The notes under the pieces were generated by a model. That model did no database searches, was not told where the DNA came from, and worked only from the letters and a program-made list of their open reading frames with translations. The position numbers and the translations under genes are program-made. 64,000 nt of DNA from Rhizobium sp. Pop5. Its GTDB lineage: Bacteria; Pseudomonadota; Alphaproteobacteria; Rhizobiales; Rhizobiaceae. Positions within the stretch are counted from its first letter, which is position 1, and every line of letters starts with the position of its first letter. Shown here piece by piece: positions 9,032 to 23,477 of the stretch. Location of the stretch: positions 2,108,001 through 2,172,000 of the forward strand of contig NZ_CP099399.1 of NCBI RefSeq assembly GCF_024721175.1, written 5' to 3'.

Positions 9032-9224
9032 AAGACACCGCGCCAGCGGGCCGATGCATCCGCCTCGCCTGCGCTTCTCTCTTGGGAAGTTTCTAGCCCA
9101 TCTTGCAAATTACCATTGCAAGTAGATAGTCTCTTCTTGGGGAATTTCTTGATATGTAAAATCACTCGCTTGCGTCTCCAGCAAGCCTGGGTGAAATCGA
9201 TGCTTTTTCAGTGAGAATTTTTGA

Positions 9225-10961
9225 ATGAAGCCGGAAGAATTGCGCAGATCGGAACATGCTTACAACAAAGGCAGATTGCTGCGGCTGCTCTTTATATTGA
9301 TTGCGTTTGCAGCGGCATCCATCTGGATAGGATACTACCCACCAGAGCACAAGGACCCCCTTGTTGTCTGGTTTTTCTCGTTGGTCGGTGCAGGGTTATT
9401 CGGTGGGCTCGCATTGCTGGCGATGCCCCAGCTTTTCTCAAGAGGGCCGGGACTAGTGATGTCGACGGCCGGTATCCGGCTACCGAAATTTCCAGGTCAA
9501 ATCGTGCGGTGGTCGGCTATCCGGCACTTCGAAAGAACCCAAGGCAAGAACGCTGATATCATCACCCTCCGCCTTGATCCTGTCGCCGCTTCTTCATTGA
9601 GCAGGAGGCTTACAGCCGTCCCGCTAGATTGGCTTTTTGGGATGTCGCGTCTCAAATTCGGCATTCCTTTACAGACGCTGCATGGCCAGCCGAACTCCAT
9701 CTTCAACCAGTTCTCTGAACTCTTCACCGAAGCGAAAGAAGCCGAACAGCGGGCCGCCCATGAAGACGGTTCAATTGCCGAGGAAGAGGTCGAAACGACC
9801 GAACCGGTTCTCAACAATGCCCGATATCCGGTCTTCACTTACGCTCTTCTCGCCGTTCTCATTGCCGTCTATGCCGGCGAGCTCGCCTTCGGCGTCGAAC
9901 CGTCCGAAGCCGGTTCTCCCACCATCCGCACCTTGTGGATGCTCGGCGGCACGTTTCGCCAGAACATCGTCGGGGACGGCGAATGGTGGCGGCTGTTCAC
10001 CGCGCCCTTCATGCACGGAAGCATCATCCACCTCGCGCTCAATTGCGTTGCTCTCTGGGTCGCGGGGCGGCTGTTCGAGCGGTTGATCGGCTGGCGCTGG
10101 TTTGCGGCAATCTTCTTCGCCAGCGCCCTTGGCGGGTCCATCGCGTCGGTCTGGATCAATGACGCCAACACCGTGGGCGTTGGCGCCTCCGGCGGCATCG
10201 TCGGACTTTTCGCGGCCGTCATCGTTGCCAGCTTCCATTTCCGGCCGACGCCGATCGCATCTTCGCTGCAAACGGGAGCCATTCAGATTCTGATCCCCTC
10301 GCTGCTGCCGATCTTCAACTCTGCGAGAGACGGTCAGACCATCGACTATGCCGGCCATTTCGGCGGCGCCGTGACCGGCGCGGCACTGTCGCTTCTGCTG
10401 TTGCGCTTCTGGCCACGCGAGCAGCCGACACCTCGTTACGACAGAGTGGCGATCGCCTTCAGCGCCGCATTCGTGATCATTGCGGCGGGAGCGCTGTGGC
10501 CGATCATCAATGCACGCCAATTCTATCTCAACGATCCGATCACCAACTATTTCGGCGGCAGGTATCAGCAGGCGATAACGGGATTTGATACAGAGGCAAA
10601 TCTGAACGGAACCACGGCTCCCTATGCTCGCGTCTGGCGCTATTTCGCTCAAACCAGAGTGGGTGATCCGAAGGCGCTGGACGATCTCAGAGCCGCCGCC
10701 GACAAGGCTGATAAAACGGCATGGCCCTATCCCATCTACCGCCTTTTCCTCGGCGAGCTGAAGCCGGTGGAAATGGAGCTCAATGCGGCCGACAGCAACC
10801 AGATTTGCGAAGCGATCTTCTACGGCGGCGAATGGTATTTGTTTGCGGGAGCCACGGAATACGCGCGCCGGCGGTTCCAAGGCGCCTTGCTGTCCTGCCC
10901 GAGCACCTTCATCGAGCACGAGGCGGCAGGATACGAACTGGCCAAGCTCAAAGCGAAATGA
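9225..10961 (+). CDS. Rhomboid-family intramembrane serine protease with extra N- and C-terminal domains
   Basis: The 578-residue product has three parts. Residues 1-190 hold two membrane helices and a cytoplasmic segment (MSTAGIRLPKFPGQIVRWSA) like those of small membrane-anchored PH-like regions. Residues 200-410 are a rhomboid domain with several helices, WWRLFTAPFMHGSIIHLALN, catalytic Ser322 in GVGASGG and His378 in YAGHFGGAV. Residues 430-578 form a soluble helical tail resembling repeat-type lipoprotein tails. It would cleave membrane proteins within the bilayer. The substrate is unknown, and both catalytic residues are present. Confidence 0.85.
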   Translation: MKPEELRRSEHAYNKGRLLRLLFILIAFAAASIWIGYYPPEHKDPLVVWFFSLVGAGLFGGLALLAMPQLFSRGPGLVMSTAGIRLPKFPGQIVRWSAIRHFERTQGKNADIITLRLDPVAASSLSRRLTAVPLDWLFGMSRLKFGIPLQTLHGQPNSIFNQFSELFTEAKEAEQRAAHEDGSIAEEEVETTEPVLNNARYPVFTYALLAVLIAVYAGELAFGVEPSEAGSPTIRTLWMLGGTFRQNIVGDGEWWRLFTAPFMHGSIIHLALNCVALWVAGRLFERLIGWRWFAAIFFASALGGSIASVWINDANTVGVGASGGIVGLFAAVIVASFHFRPTPIASSLQTGAIQILIPSLLPIFNSARDGQTIDYAGHFGGAVTGAALSLLLLRFWPREQPTPRYDRVAIAFSAAFVIIAAGALWPIINARQFYLNDPITNYFGGRYQQAITGFDTEANLNGTTAPYARVWRYFAQTRVGDPKALDDLRAAADKADKTAWPYPIYRLFLGELKPVEMELNAADSNQICEAIFYGGEWYLFAGATEYARRRFQGALLSCPSTFIEHEAAGYELAKLKAK

Positions 10962-12812
<1,851 letters not shown>

Positions 12813-12914
12813 CATGAGCCGAGAGATTGTTGACCCAATCGGAACGATTCATTCGTTTCCCTTTTGTACTCTTTGCCTCTTCCCTTTCGCGCTGACTCTC
12901 TCCATATTCGCGCC

Positions 12915-15917
<3,003 letters not shown>

Positions 15918-15947
15918 GCTTTGGGAAGCCGTCACCTTTAACAACCC

Positions 15948-16188
15948 TCAGTAACCCATCAATCCGTCAAACTCTCCTTCAAACCTAAACCTTATGAAAC
16001 TTTCATTCCTTCCAGTGGAAATTTCCTCGATCCTTTTTTCAACAGATGCTTTGTCGGGAAACCACGACACGGAGACCTTGTATTCCCTCAAAATCCTCGC
16101 CGGAACTGTCTCTAAACCTTGCACATATAGTCCCCGTCGACACGCCCATCTCGCGACTCGCTTAAACTCCATTACATCAAGAAACAAC
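15948..16188 (-). pseudogene. NACHT gene fragment 5 (C-terminus)
   Basis: This holds the last 77 codons of the broken gene, ending at the TGA at 15948-15950 only 30 nt from the end of uvrB, which points toward it. After removal of IS66-A the frame reads ...KGRELF then LDVMEFKRVARWACRRG and ends GEFDGLMGY. The region 16181-16188 (GAAACAAC) is one copy of the IS66-A target duplication. The C-terminal domain is not one I can name. Confidence 0.8.
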
Positions 16189-16307
16189 GTAAGCGACAAG
16201 CAGCCCCCGTCTGGCATTGATGGCGGCGATTCCGGTATTGCGGTGAGACGATTCACGAACTGTGAGCTTCTATGTCTGCGCCTAGCTCTGGAACTAGAAA
16301 CTTCCAT

Positions 16308-16658
16308 ATGATCGAGGCCGTTCCGGAACGGCTTGAAGGTGCGCCGCGACAGTTTCGGCGGCGCTGGTCCGACGAATTCAAAGAACGGGCAGTGGCCGAG
16401 GCGATGGAGCCCGGCGCCAGTGTTTCGGCGATCGCACATCGCCTAGAGATACATCCCTCACAGCTATTTGGTTGGCGCCGTGATGCTCGTGACGGACGCC
16501 GATCTGCGCGGCAGGATCAGGCTACGGTATCGAGAACGACGTCAAGTGGTGCGCTTGCGGTGATCGACGTGATCATCGGCGACGTTGTGATCCGGGCTGG
16601 CGCTGGGATCGATGAAGCACACCTGCAACGGGTTATCCGAGCGGTGCGCTCGGCATGA
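16308..16658 (+). CDS. tnpA: IS66 family accessory protein TnpA
   Basis: The 116-residue product has a transposase_8-type helix-turn-helix (RRWSDEFKERAVAEAMEPGA, then VSAIAHRLEIHPSQLFGWRR). The tail VIDVIIGDVVIRAGAGIDEA is typical of IS66 TnpA. An ATG at 16272 in the same frame is an alternative start. It overlaps tnpB by 4 nt (ATGA), indicating translational coupling. It is required with TnpB and TnpC for transposition in this family. Confidence 0.85.
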   Translation: MIEAVPERLEGAPRQFRRRWSDEFKERAVAEAMEPGASVSAIAHRLEIHPSQLFGWRRDARDGRRSARQDQATVSRTTSSGALAVIDVIIGDVVIRAGAGIDEAHLQRVIRAVRSA

Positions 16659-16999
16659 TCCCGTCGAACGTAAAGGTCTTTCTCGCGAGCCATCCAATAG
16701 ACTTCCGCAAGGGGCCAGATAGCTTGCTATCGCTGGTTCGAGATGCCGGCAGCGATCCGTTCAGCGGATCTCTCTATGTCTTCCGGGCGAAGCGAGCGGA
16801 CCGGATCAAGATTGTATGGTGGGATGGATCCGGGGTTTGCCTTTATGCCAAGCGGTTGGAAAAAGCGCAGTTCTGCTGGCCGCGCATTGGCCACAGCCGG
16901 GTCCAGCTCAACCATGCCCAGCTCTTGGCATTGGTCGATGGAATGGACTGGAAGCGGGTTCGCTTTACGCCCGTCAAACCGCCTGAGATTGTTGGGTAA
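16655..16999 (+). CDS. tnpB: IS66 family accessory protein TnpB
   Basis: The 114-residue product is a classic IS66 Orf2 (TnpB). It begins MIPSNVKVFLASHPIDFRKG and contains SGSLYVFRAKRADRIKIVWW and a DGSGVCLYAKRLEK segment. Its start overlaps the tnpA stop (ATGA). Its biochemical role is still unclear, but it is conserved across the family. Confidence 0.9.
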   Translation: MIPSNVKVFLASHPIDFRKGPDSLLSLVRDAGSDPFSGSLYVFRAKRADRIKIVWWDGSGVCLYAKRLEKAQFCWPRIGHSRVQLNHAQLLALVDGMDWKRVRFTPVKPPEIVG

Positions 17000-17073
17000 A
17001 ACCACTGCGGCGAAGTGAATCAGGGGCCTGAAACTACGGGCGGATCACGGCAAAATATGCTCTGATCAGATCC

Positions 17074-18666
17074 ATGACGCGACCCGAGATCGAGCTCCCG
17101 GATGATGTTGAGGCCCTAAAGGCCATGGTCCTTGCCATGGCCGAAAAGGCAGCCCGTGTCGATGCTTTGGAAAAGCAGGTCGATGACCTGGAGGCCCGCA
17201 ATGCTGACGCCGACGAGCGTATCGAGAGGCTGACGCAGATCCTCAAGGCCTTCGATCGGGCTCGCTTCGGACGGCGCTCGGAAAAGCTCGGCGCATCGGC
17301 TATCGACGATGAGCAGCAAGCCTTTGTCTTCGAGGAGATCGAGACCGGCATAGCCGCGATTAAAGCCCAGGTCACGAAAGGCAGCTCGAATACGGATGGC
17401 AAACGCGCACCGCGGCCACGCAAGGGCTTTGCACCGCATCTTGAGCGCGTCGAGGTGGTGATTGAGCCGGAAGAGTTACCGGAACACGCGGGCAAGCAAA
17501 GAATCCTGATCGGAGAAGACGTCTCCGAACGGCTAGATGTCGTGGCGGCGAAGTTCCGTGTCATCGTCACGCGCCGTCCCAAATACGCTTTTAAGAACGA
17601 AGACGGCGTCATCCAGGCTGCGGCCCCGCCACACATCATTGAAGGCGGCATTCCAACAGAAGCACTTCTGGCGCAGATCGCCGTTTCCAAATATGCCGAT
17701 GGTCTACCCCTCTATCGCCAGGAAGCGATCTACGCGCGGGACAAGGTCGAACTCGACCGCAAGCTCATGGCTCAATGGATGGGCAAGCTGGGGTTCGAGC
17801 TCGATATTCTTGCTGATTACATCCTGAACGAGATCAAGAAGGCAGAGCGGATCTTTGCCGACGAAACGACCTTGCCGACGCTTGCACCTGGATCCGGATC
17901 GGCAAAGACGGCGTGGCTATGGGCCTACGCGAGGGACGATCGGACCTTTGGAGGCAGCGGTCCGCCGATGGTGGCCTATCGCTTCGAGGACAGCCGAGCG
18001 ACCGAATGCGTTGCGCGGCACCTCAGCGGCTATCACGGGATCCTGCAGGTCGATGGATACGGTGCCTACAGCAAACTGGTCCGCAAGGATGGAGGCAACG
18101 ACGGCGTTGTCCTGGCTGGCTGCTGGTCACATAGCCGCCGGAAGTTCTATGAATTGCATGTTGCCAAGAGCTCGAAGGTCGCCACAGAGACGGTCGAGCG
18201 CATGGCAAAGCTTTGGGAGATCGAGGAAACCGTTCGAGGCCAAAGCCCTGAAGCTCGTGTCGCGGCGCGACAGAAGAGTTCGGCGGTGATCGTCCGTGAC
18301 CTCTTCACACTTTGGCAGGCGACCCTTCCGCGGGTCTCGGGAAAATCCAAACTCGCCGAGGCTCTCCGGTATGCCATCTCGCGTCGAGACATCTTCGAGC
18401 GCTTTCTGACGGATGGGCGCATCGAGATTGACTCCAACATTGTTGAGCGGGCAATCAGGCCTCAAGCCATCACCAGAAAAAATAGCCTCTTCGCTGGTAG
18501 CGACGGCGGCGGCAGGACATGGGCGACGATCGCGACCCTGTTGCAAACGGCAAAAATGAATACCGTCGATCCTCAGGCTTGGCTGACCCAAACGCTTGAG
18601 CGTCTCGCAAACGGATGGCCCAGCAGCGAGATAGATGCCCTCATGCCATGGAACTACACGGCCTGA
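17074..18666 (+). CDS. tnpC: IS66 family transposase TnpC
   Basis: The 530-residue product has an N-terminal coiled coil (about residues 10-60) and an IS66 N-terminal domain. Its DDE domain has the Asp in IFADETTLPTL, a second Asp in LQVDGYGAYSKL and Glu in NIVERAIRPQ, followed by NSLFAGSDGGG. It ends with the family's short WNYTA tail. It lies 74 nt after tnpB in the same transcription direction. All catalytic residues are present. Confidence 0.93.
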   Translation: MTRPEIELPDDVEALKAMVLAMAEKAARVDALEKQVDDLEARNADADERIERLTQILKAFDRARFGRRSEKLGASAIDDEQQAFVFEEIETGIAAIKAQVTKGSSNTDGKRAPRPRKGFAPHLERVEVVIEPEELPEHAGKQRILIGEDVSERLDVVAAKFRVIVTRRPKYAFKNEDGVIQAAAPPHIIEGGIPTEALLAQIAVSKYADGLPLYRQEAIYARDKVELDRKLMAQWMGKLGFELDILADYILNEIKKAERIFADETTLPTLAPGSGSAKTAWLWAYARDDRTFGGSGPPMVAYRFEDSRATECVARHLSGYHGILQVDGYGAYSKLVRKDGGNDGVVLAGCWSHSRRKFYELHVAKSSKVATETVERMAKLWEIEETVRGQSPEARVAARQKSSAVIVRDLFTLWQATLPRVSGKSKLAEALRYAISRRDIFERFLTDGRIEIDSNIVERAIRPQAITRKNSLFAGSDGGGRTWATIATLLQTAKMNTVDPQAWLTQTLERLANGWPSSEIDALMPWNYTA

Positions 18667-18688
18667 ACGGCCTCAGCTTGCCGCTTAC

Positions 18689-19820
18689 GAAACAACTCTC
18701 GCCCCTTAAGTCGGAGCGAATATGCGACCATCGCGCGAAAGATGTTCTTCTCATTAATGATGCCGATGGTTTCTCCTAGTCCTGACGAAGATAAGTTATT
18801 TAACCCAGCACCATCCGTTAAGAGACGTACGGTCTTCTGAACAAGGTCGGGATCTTTGTAGTTGCCGATGTGGTCCCCTATCATCGCCAAACAGGCAGCA
18901 ACCTTCGTGACAGTTCGCGAATTCCTGAGGGAATTTATCAGGAATGAGCTAATTTCTTTAGTTTTTGCACAAGATTCAGCAAGACTAAAATAAGATATGT
19001 ATAACTCATAAACACTCACATTCTTGCTGTTCAGATGATCTTTATTGCTGGAGTAATAAGTTCCGTCAGAAATGAAGCGCAAGATGCTCGAGCCAATTTC
19101 GCCCTTAACTGACGATAAACCTTCTCGAAGCTTCTCTCGCGTCGAGGCTGGCCCCTCCTCCAAGAACGATACAATCTCAGGATTGACATTTGCGAAGAAT
19201 TTTTCAGCTACATCATATGTAAATCTTACCCTGCTTACATACTCCGCGCATAAAAACTCGATATAGCTCTTATGTGGGAAGTAATAAACTCTTCCTTTGT
19301 AGCCAATCGCCCCATCCATGGCGCGCGACTCTATAACACTACCCAGCAGGTTCCTTTAAGGCTCCTTCTAGGCTATTATTAGCGCGCACCTCTACAGGGA
19401 TAAAGCTCTCCGGTATCTCCTCAGCAGTAAATCTATTTTCTTTCTTTACTGTAAAAAGCCACCAAGCTATATTCTGCATGAAAATAGTTCTGATGTCACT
19501 AAAACCAACAATCGTATCGTTTGATTGACTGCTTATACGACGGCTATTCTTCTTTCCCTCCCGCTTCACAAACTCGTAAATGAATATTTTATAGAGCTCA
19601 TACCTATTGAACATAAGCTCTCTGCCGTAGAATTTCTGCATAACACTACAGAACATCTTAAGCTGAACTGGCCTAGATAACACATCCAATTCATTATCAA
19701 GAACGTAGTCTCTTAGCTTTAGAAGACTTTCAGGAACAGAGCCTTTCTTGGAAATGGCGTTATCTAGATATGTTTCAATCTGGTCCCTTGTAAGCATGCC
19801 GATCTCAACCTTTTCGCTAG
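18689..19820 (-). pseudogene. NACHT gene fragment 4 (helical region), with a 1-nt frameshift
   Basis: The fragment reads from SEKVEIGMLTRDQIETYLDN through WWLFTVKKENRF to ...SLEGALK. The frame then shifts by one base at about 19352-19357 and continues NLLGSVIESRAMDG, YKGRVYYFPHKSYIEFLCAE and on to KGRELF. The pattern FPHKSYIEFLCAEY is the usual end of a NACHT helical module (F-H-x-S-F-x-E-F-x-x-A). The frameshift lies away from any insertion site, so it is a separate lesion or a sequencing error. Confidence 0.8.
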
Positions 19821-19822
19821 GG

Positions 19823-20203
19823 TCAGGACTCATTGATCCAAAAGATGAAAACGGCAGCGAGTGCGATTGCAGACAGGAAGGTGTGAGCACATCGGTCATA
19901 TCTGGTGTGGATGCGTCTCCAGTCCTTGAGGCGTGCGAACAGGTTCTCGATCCTATGGCGCTGGCGATATAGGTGCCGATCGTAGCTGTGCTGGACACGA
20001 TGTTTTGCATGGGGCGGGATACAGGGGGTTATCCCTCGATCTATCAGCGCTTGCCGGAAGGCAGCGGAACTGTAGGCCCTGTCGGCCAGCAGGAAGCGGG
20101 CAGGCGGCAGTTGTTCAAGAACGGCGGCTGCCGTCTTGTGATCGTTGGCCTGTCCCTCGGCCAAATGCAGCAGCAGCGGTCGCCCCTTGTCGTCGCAGAC
20201 CAC
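19823..20203 (-). CDS. IS5-family transposase, downstream frame (OrfB)
   Basis: This frame carries the C-terminal half of the DDE transposase: VCDDKGRPLLLHLAEGQAND, LLADRAYSS with an Asp, and RHRIENLFARLKDWRRIHTR with the catalytic Glu. It is open upstream of 20203 (an IGRSRGGLTTKLQVV stretch) and is probably reached by -1 frameshifting from OrfA near the A-run at about 20261-20266. It is unlikely to be translated alone. Confidence 0.75.
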   Translation of the reverse strand: MVCDDKGRPLLLHLAEGQANDHKTAAAVLEQLPPARFLLADRAYSSAAFRQALIDRGITPCIPPHAKHRVQHSYDRHLYRQRHRIENLFARLKDWRRIHTRYDRCAHTFLSAIALAAVFIFWINES

Positions 20204-20217
20204 CTGCAGCTTGGTGG

Positions 20218-20622
20218 TCAGGCCGCCTCGGCTACGTCCAATACATCGGGATAGAGCCCCTTTTTAAGCAGACTGGCCGCTGTGCGGTGCGCCTTGAGGT
20301 GGGTGGCATCGATCATCAACTTGTCGGTACCGCCACCCTGTGCCGCCAGCTCGGCCAGGATACGATTGAACACGCCCAGCCGGCTCCAGCGGATGAAACG
20401 GTTGTAGATAGTCTTGTGAGGACCATAGCCGGCAGGAGCATCGCGCCAGCGAAGGCCATTGCGGATTACGAACAGAATACCGCTCAGTACCCGCCGGTCA
20501 TCGACCCGCGGTACACCGTGCGATAGCGGGAAATAGGGTTCGATCCGCCGCATCTGCTCCGGCGTCAACATCAGCAAATTATTCAAGGCAGCATCCTCCT
20601 GCCACCTTGAATCATCCATCAA
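20218..20622 (-). CDS. IS5-family transposase, upstream frame (OrfA)
   Basis: The 134-residue frame holds the DUF4096-type N-terminal domain (LTPEQMRRIEPYFPLSHGVP, VLSGILFVIRNGLRWRDAP) and the first catalytic Asp (DKLMIDATHLKAHRTA). It ends shortly after a LLKKG segment encoded by a TTAAAAAGGGG run that is a plausible -1 slip site. Together with OrfB it makes a normal-length IS5/IS427-type transposase. Confidence 0.8.
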   Translation of the reverse strand: MMDDSRWQEDAALNNLLMLTPEQMRRIEPYFPLSHGVPRVDDRRVLSGILFVIRNGLRWRDAPAGYGPHKTIYNRFIRWSRLGVFNRILAELAAQGGGTDKLMIDATHLKAHRTAASLLKKGLYPDVLDVAEAA

Positions 20623-20654
20623 GCCTCAATTCAATAAATTAATGGGTCCTGAGC

Positions 20655-21481
20655 CTAGTTGAGCCAACACGTTGAATAGATTCAAAAACTCGATCTTCTT
20701 CGTCGTCCGAAAAAAAGGAATCTGGGCGCCCTAAAAGAACAACCTTCGACTTACCTTCGAATAGGCACGCCATATCAGAAAATGTATCGTCAAAGCTTTG
20801 CACGTCCATTGCATGGCGCATTTCGTCAAAGCCATCAAGTATAAGAAGAAAATGCCCTTGATGCACCAATTGGATGAAAAGGTTATACGTAAAATTCACC
20901 ACATTAGCGCCACCGTCGTTCCCTTGGAGGGCGGCACAAATAAGCGACTTTGTATCGTGGCGGTGAAATAAATCACCCAACGCAATCCTGATCGGTATCC
21001 GAGCAAATGTTCCGCGCTGGTATTGCGCAGTTAGATGGTTGAGCAGATTGAGACTGAAACTTGTTTTACCAATCCCGTATCCGCCATACACAATCAAAAC
21101 ATTGGTATCTGAACTGAGCCATAATTTTGTAAAATCAAACAACGTCGTTTGAGTATCGAATACATATGACGCCATATAGTTTTTAGATGATTCATGCGTC
21201 TTCCAGGAAGCAATATTATCTTCAAGCACATACGAGAAATTCATCATCGACGTAACAAATTTCTCGAAAGAGATATATTCTAAGTTTTCAAGACCTTTTG
21301 CTGTTTTCGATGGCCGCTGCGACAAATCGTGAGGGCCAATAACAATTAAATAATCAATTTCCTTCCCAAATGAAGGACTATATAGCTGGTATATGCCAGC
21401 AAGCGCCGTCGAATCTAAAGGTTTTTCCCAATCCTTGCATTCAATAGCCACTCGATTTCGGCGAAATCTCGAAATATCTTC
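20655..21481 (-). pseudogene. NACHT gene fragment 3 (nuclease end and NTPase core)
   Basis: This is the largest informative fragment. It opens with ISRFRRNRVAIECKDW, containing E-C-K of the PD-(D/E)XK nuclease, then IYQLYSPSFG and IDYLIVIG. The NACHT core follows, with Walker A VLIVYGGYGIGKTSFSLNLL, Walker B HFLLILDGFDEMRH and a VVLLGRPDSFF sensor-like motif. It is bounded by the IS66-B duplication (21474-21481) and the IS5 duplication (20655-20658). Its AT-rich codon use differs from uvrB next door. Confidence 0.88.
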
Positions 21482-21496
21482 GTAACCTACCGATTG

Positions 21497-21793
21497 TTAC
21501 CGCGGAGATTTCGCTTTGAAGCGGGCGACCAGCTCCTCGTCGTCGACAAAGCAGTCGAGGAAGTCGTTCCATTCGTCGGGTGAACGGCGAGCATAGGAGA
21601 GCATCTGTTCCAGTTCCTCCATGCCGTCGTCTGTCAGCGCGGTGATGGATTCGTCCTCCCCGTTATAGACGCTGATGATGCTGCCGTAGGTCAGATTATC
21701 ATCGTTGGAGATGATTGCCCGGAGAAGCTCCGGATCCTCGCCAAGAATTTCAGCGACATATTTGATCGTGCGGACATAGGTGATTGTTGCCAT
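21497..21793 (-). CDS. IS66-B passenger ORF, small acidic protein
   Basis: The 98-residue acidic protein starts [20 protein letters not shown] and continues DDNLTYGSIISVYNGEDESI and DDGMEELEQMLSYARR. Its ATG overlaps the tnpC stop (TAATG), so it is probably translationally coupled. It ends 15 nt before the IS end. I recognise it only as an IS66-linked hypothetical protein. A role in regulating transposition is a guess. Confidence 0.65.
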   Translation of the reverse strand: MATITYVRTIKYVAEILGEDPELLRAIISNDDNLTYGSIISVYNGEDESITALTDDGMEELEQMLSYARRSPDEWNDFLDCFVDDEELVARFKAKSPR

Positions 21794-23415
21794 TAGGCTG
21801 CCTCGGCGCAGATGCTGGTGACAGGTGACCAATTCCAAGGAAGCAGTTCGTCGAGGCGATTGATCTTGTGGTCGTGGATGCGGTCGAGCAGATCGGCCAA
21901 ATAGGCCTGCGGATCGAGGCCATTCATCTTTGCCGTCTCGATGATCGTCATGGCACGCGCCAGGGTCTCCGCCCCGGTGTCGGCTCCGGCGAATAACCAA
22001 TTGCGTCTTCCAACTCCTATCGGACGCAGGGCTCGCTCGGCGGCATTGTTGTCGATGGCGACACGACCGTCGTCTAGGAACAGGCAGAGCGAGGACCACC
22101 GGCTCAGGCCATACCGGAGAGCGGTCGCCAAATCGCTCTTGCCCGGAATGCGGGTCAGTTGCGCTTCGGCCCAGACGCGGAGTGCTTCGACCTTTGCTTT
22201 GCTGTGCTTCTGACGTGCGGCAAGGCGGATATCGGCAGGTTGACCGGCAATGTCCCGTTCGATGTCGTAAAGCGCGCCGATACGGTCGAGAGCCTCGCGT
22301 GCGATCTCGGATTTGTTCGATGTCCAGATATCATGGAAGTCGCGGCGCCAATGCGCCCAACAGGCTGCCTCTCGGAAGCGCGACGTCCCCTCCGCGCCCG
22401 GTTCATAAAGCTTCCCGTAGCCTTTGTAGCCGTCAGCTTGAAGGATGCCGCTTGCCTGCCGGAGATGACGATGGACGTGTTCTTGCTTCCAGTCCGAGGC
22501 GAAGTAGTAGACCGCCCCAGGCGGGGCAGCACCCGCCCATGGCCGTTGATCTCGGACATATGTCCAGATCCTGCCTTTCTTCACGCCTTTGCCCAATCCC
22601 TTGTCTCGTAGCGAACGATCCAGCACCCGGATCGGGGTGTCATCGGCATGGAGGAGGTCACTGCCCATGATCGCCGCTTCGATCCGCTCGATCAAAGGCT
22701 GAAGCACCTGCATGGCGCGACCGCACCAATCGACCAGTGTGCTATCGGGGATATCGACGCCCATGCGGGCGAAGATCTCGTTCAGACGATAGAGTGGCAG
22801 ATGGTCGTCGAACTTCGAGACCAGGATGTAAGCCAGAAGACCCGGCCCCGCCATGCTGCCCGGTATCGGACGGCTGGGAGCCGGCAACTGCATCATCTTC
22901 TCGCAGCAGCGGCAGGATTTCTTCAATCGAGCGACCTCGATGACCTTCATTTGCGCAGCGATCATGTCGAGGATTTCACTCGCGTCCTCGCCAACAAGGC
23001 GCAGTTCACCACCGCAATCGGGGCAGCAGGTACCAGGATCGAGTTCTTTGCGCTCGCGAGCTGCCTTTTCCGACACCCGCGGACGGCGGCGCATTGTCTT
23101 TTCGGGCGTGCCCGCCACAGGTGCGACAGGCGCGGCCTCATCGACCTCATCAAGCGGCTTGGTGCCGCTTTCCGCCGCGGCGATGAGAAGATCCTCCAGC
23201 GCCAATTCCAGCTGCTGGATTTCCCGCTCGATCTTTTCCGAGGACTTGCCGAAGACCTGTTTCTTCAGCTTGGCGATGCGCAGCCGTAACGTCTGGATCA
23301 ACCGGTCGTGCGCCTGCAACGTCGCCGACATCTTCGCATTTTCCGCCTGCAGGGCGGCGATCATTGCCTTCAGGAAGGCCGGATCATCGGGAAGATTTTG
23401 GCTCGCGTTCGACAT
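21793..23415 (-). CDS. tnpC: IS66 family transposase TnpC
   Basis: The 540-residue product begins [18 protein letters not shown] with a coiled coil ([20 protein letters not shown]). A zinc-binding domain follows ([25 protein letters not shown]). The DDE domain has [23 protein letters not shown] and [10 protein letters not shown], followed by [11 protein letters not shown] start at 23457 is possible but has no better ribosome site. It appears intact. Confidence 0.92.
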   Translation of the reverse strand: MSNASQNLPDDPAFLKAMIAALQAENAKMSATLQAHDRLIQTLRLRIAKLKKQVFGKSSEKIEREIQQLELALEDLLIAAAESGTKPLDEVDEAAPVAPVAGTPEKTMRRRPRVSEKAARERKELDPGTCCPDCGGELRLVGEDASEILDMIAAQMKVIEVARLKKSCRCCEKMMQLPAPSRPIPGSMAGPGLLAYILVSKFDDHLPLYRLNEIFARMGVDIPDSTLVDWCGRAMQVLQPLIERIEAAIMGSDLLHADDTPIRVLDRSLRDKGLGKGVKKGRIWTYVRDQRPWAGAAPPGAVYYFASDWKQEHVHRHLRQASGILQADGYKGYGKLYEPGAEGTSRFREAACWAHWRRDFHDIWTSNKSEIAREALDRIGALYDIERDIAGQPADIRLAARQKHSKAKVEALRVWAEAQLTRIPGKSDLATALRYGLSRWSSLCLFLDDGRVAIDNNAAERALRPIGVGRRNWLFAGADTGAETLARAMTIIETAKMNGLDPQAYLADLLDRIHDHKINRLDELLPWNWSPVTSICAEAA

Positions 23416-23477
23416 GAACCTGACTAGCATAAGCCAGGAGGAATATCCATAAAACAAGCAAATTCAGAGGGATAAAA

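Larger units (their letters stand above)
16189..18688 (+). mobile_element. IS66-family insertion sequence A
   Basis: The element starts GTAAGCGACAAGC at 16189 and ends with the related inverted repeat GCTTGCCGCTTAC at 18688 (2500 nt). Its 8-bp target duplication GAAACAAC is perfect, at 16181-16188 and 18689-18696. It carries the usual tnpA-tnpB-tnpC set on the plus strand. It lies inside the NACHT gene between the codons for Phe and Leu of ELFLDV. All three genes look intact, so it may be active. Confidence 0.95.
19821..20654 (-). mobile_element. IS5-family insertion sequence
   Basis: The 834-nt element is bounded by imperfect inverted repeats GGTCAGGACTCATTGAT (left) and, on the other strand, GCTCAGGACCCATTAAT. 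The 4-bp duplication CTAG sits at 19817-19820 and 20655-20658 and fits the YTAR preference of IS5-type elements. Removing it joins T346 and S347 of the NACHT protein in frame. It encodes a transposase on the minus strand as two overlapping frames. Confidence 0.85.

Noticed and set aside
8614..9165. A 183-codon minus-strand frame over the DUF982 relic
   Set aside because: It is in a different phase from the DUF982 motifs, runs through a RIME-like repeat and gives low-complexity Arg/Ser-rich sequence.
15948..16439. The 163-codon minus-strand frame after uvrB as one complete gene
   Set aside because: Its first half lies inside IS66-A. Only the part from 16188 downward is host sequence, and it is the C-terminus of the split NACHT gene.
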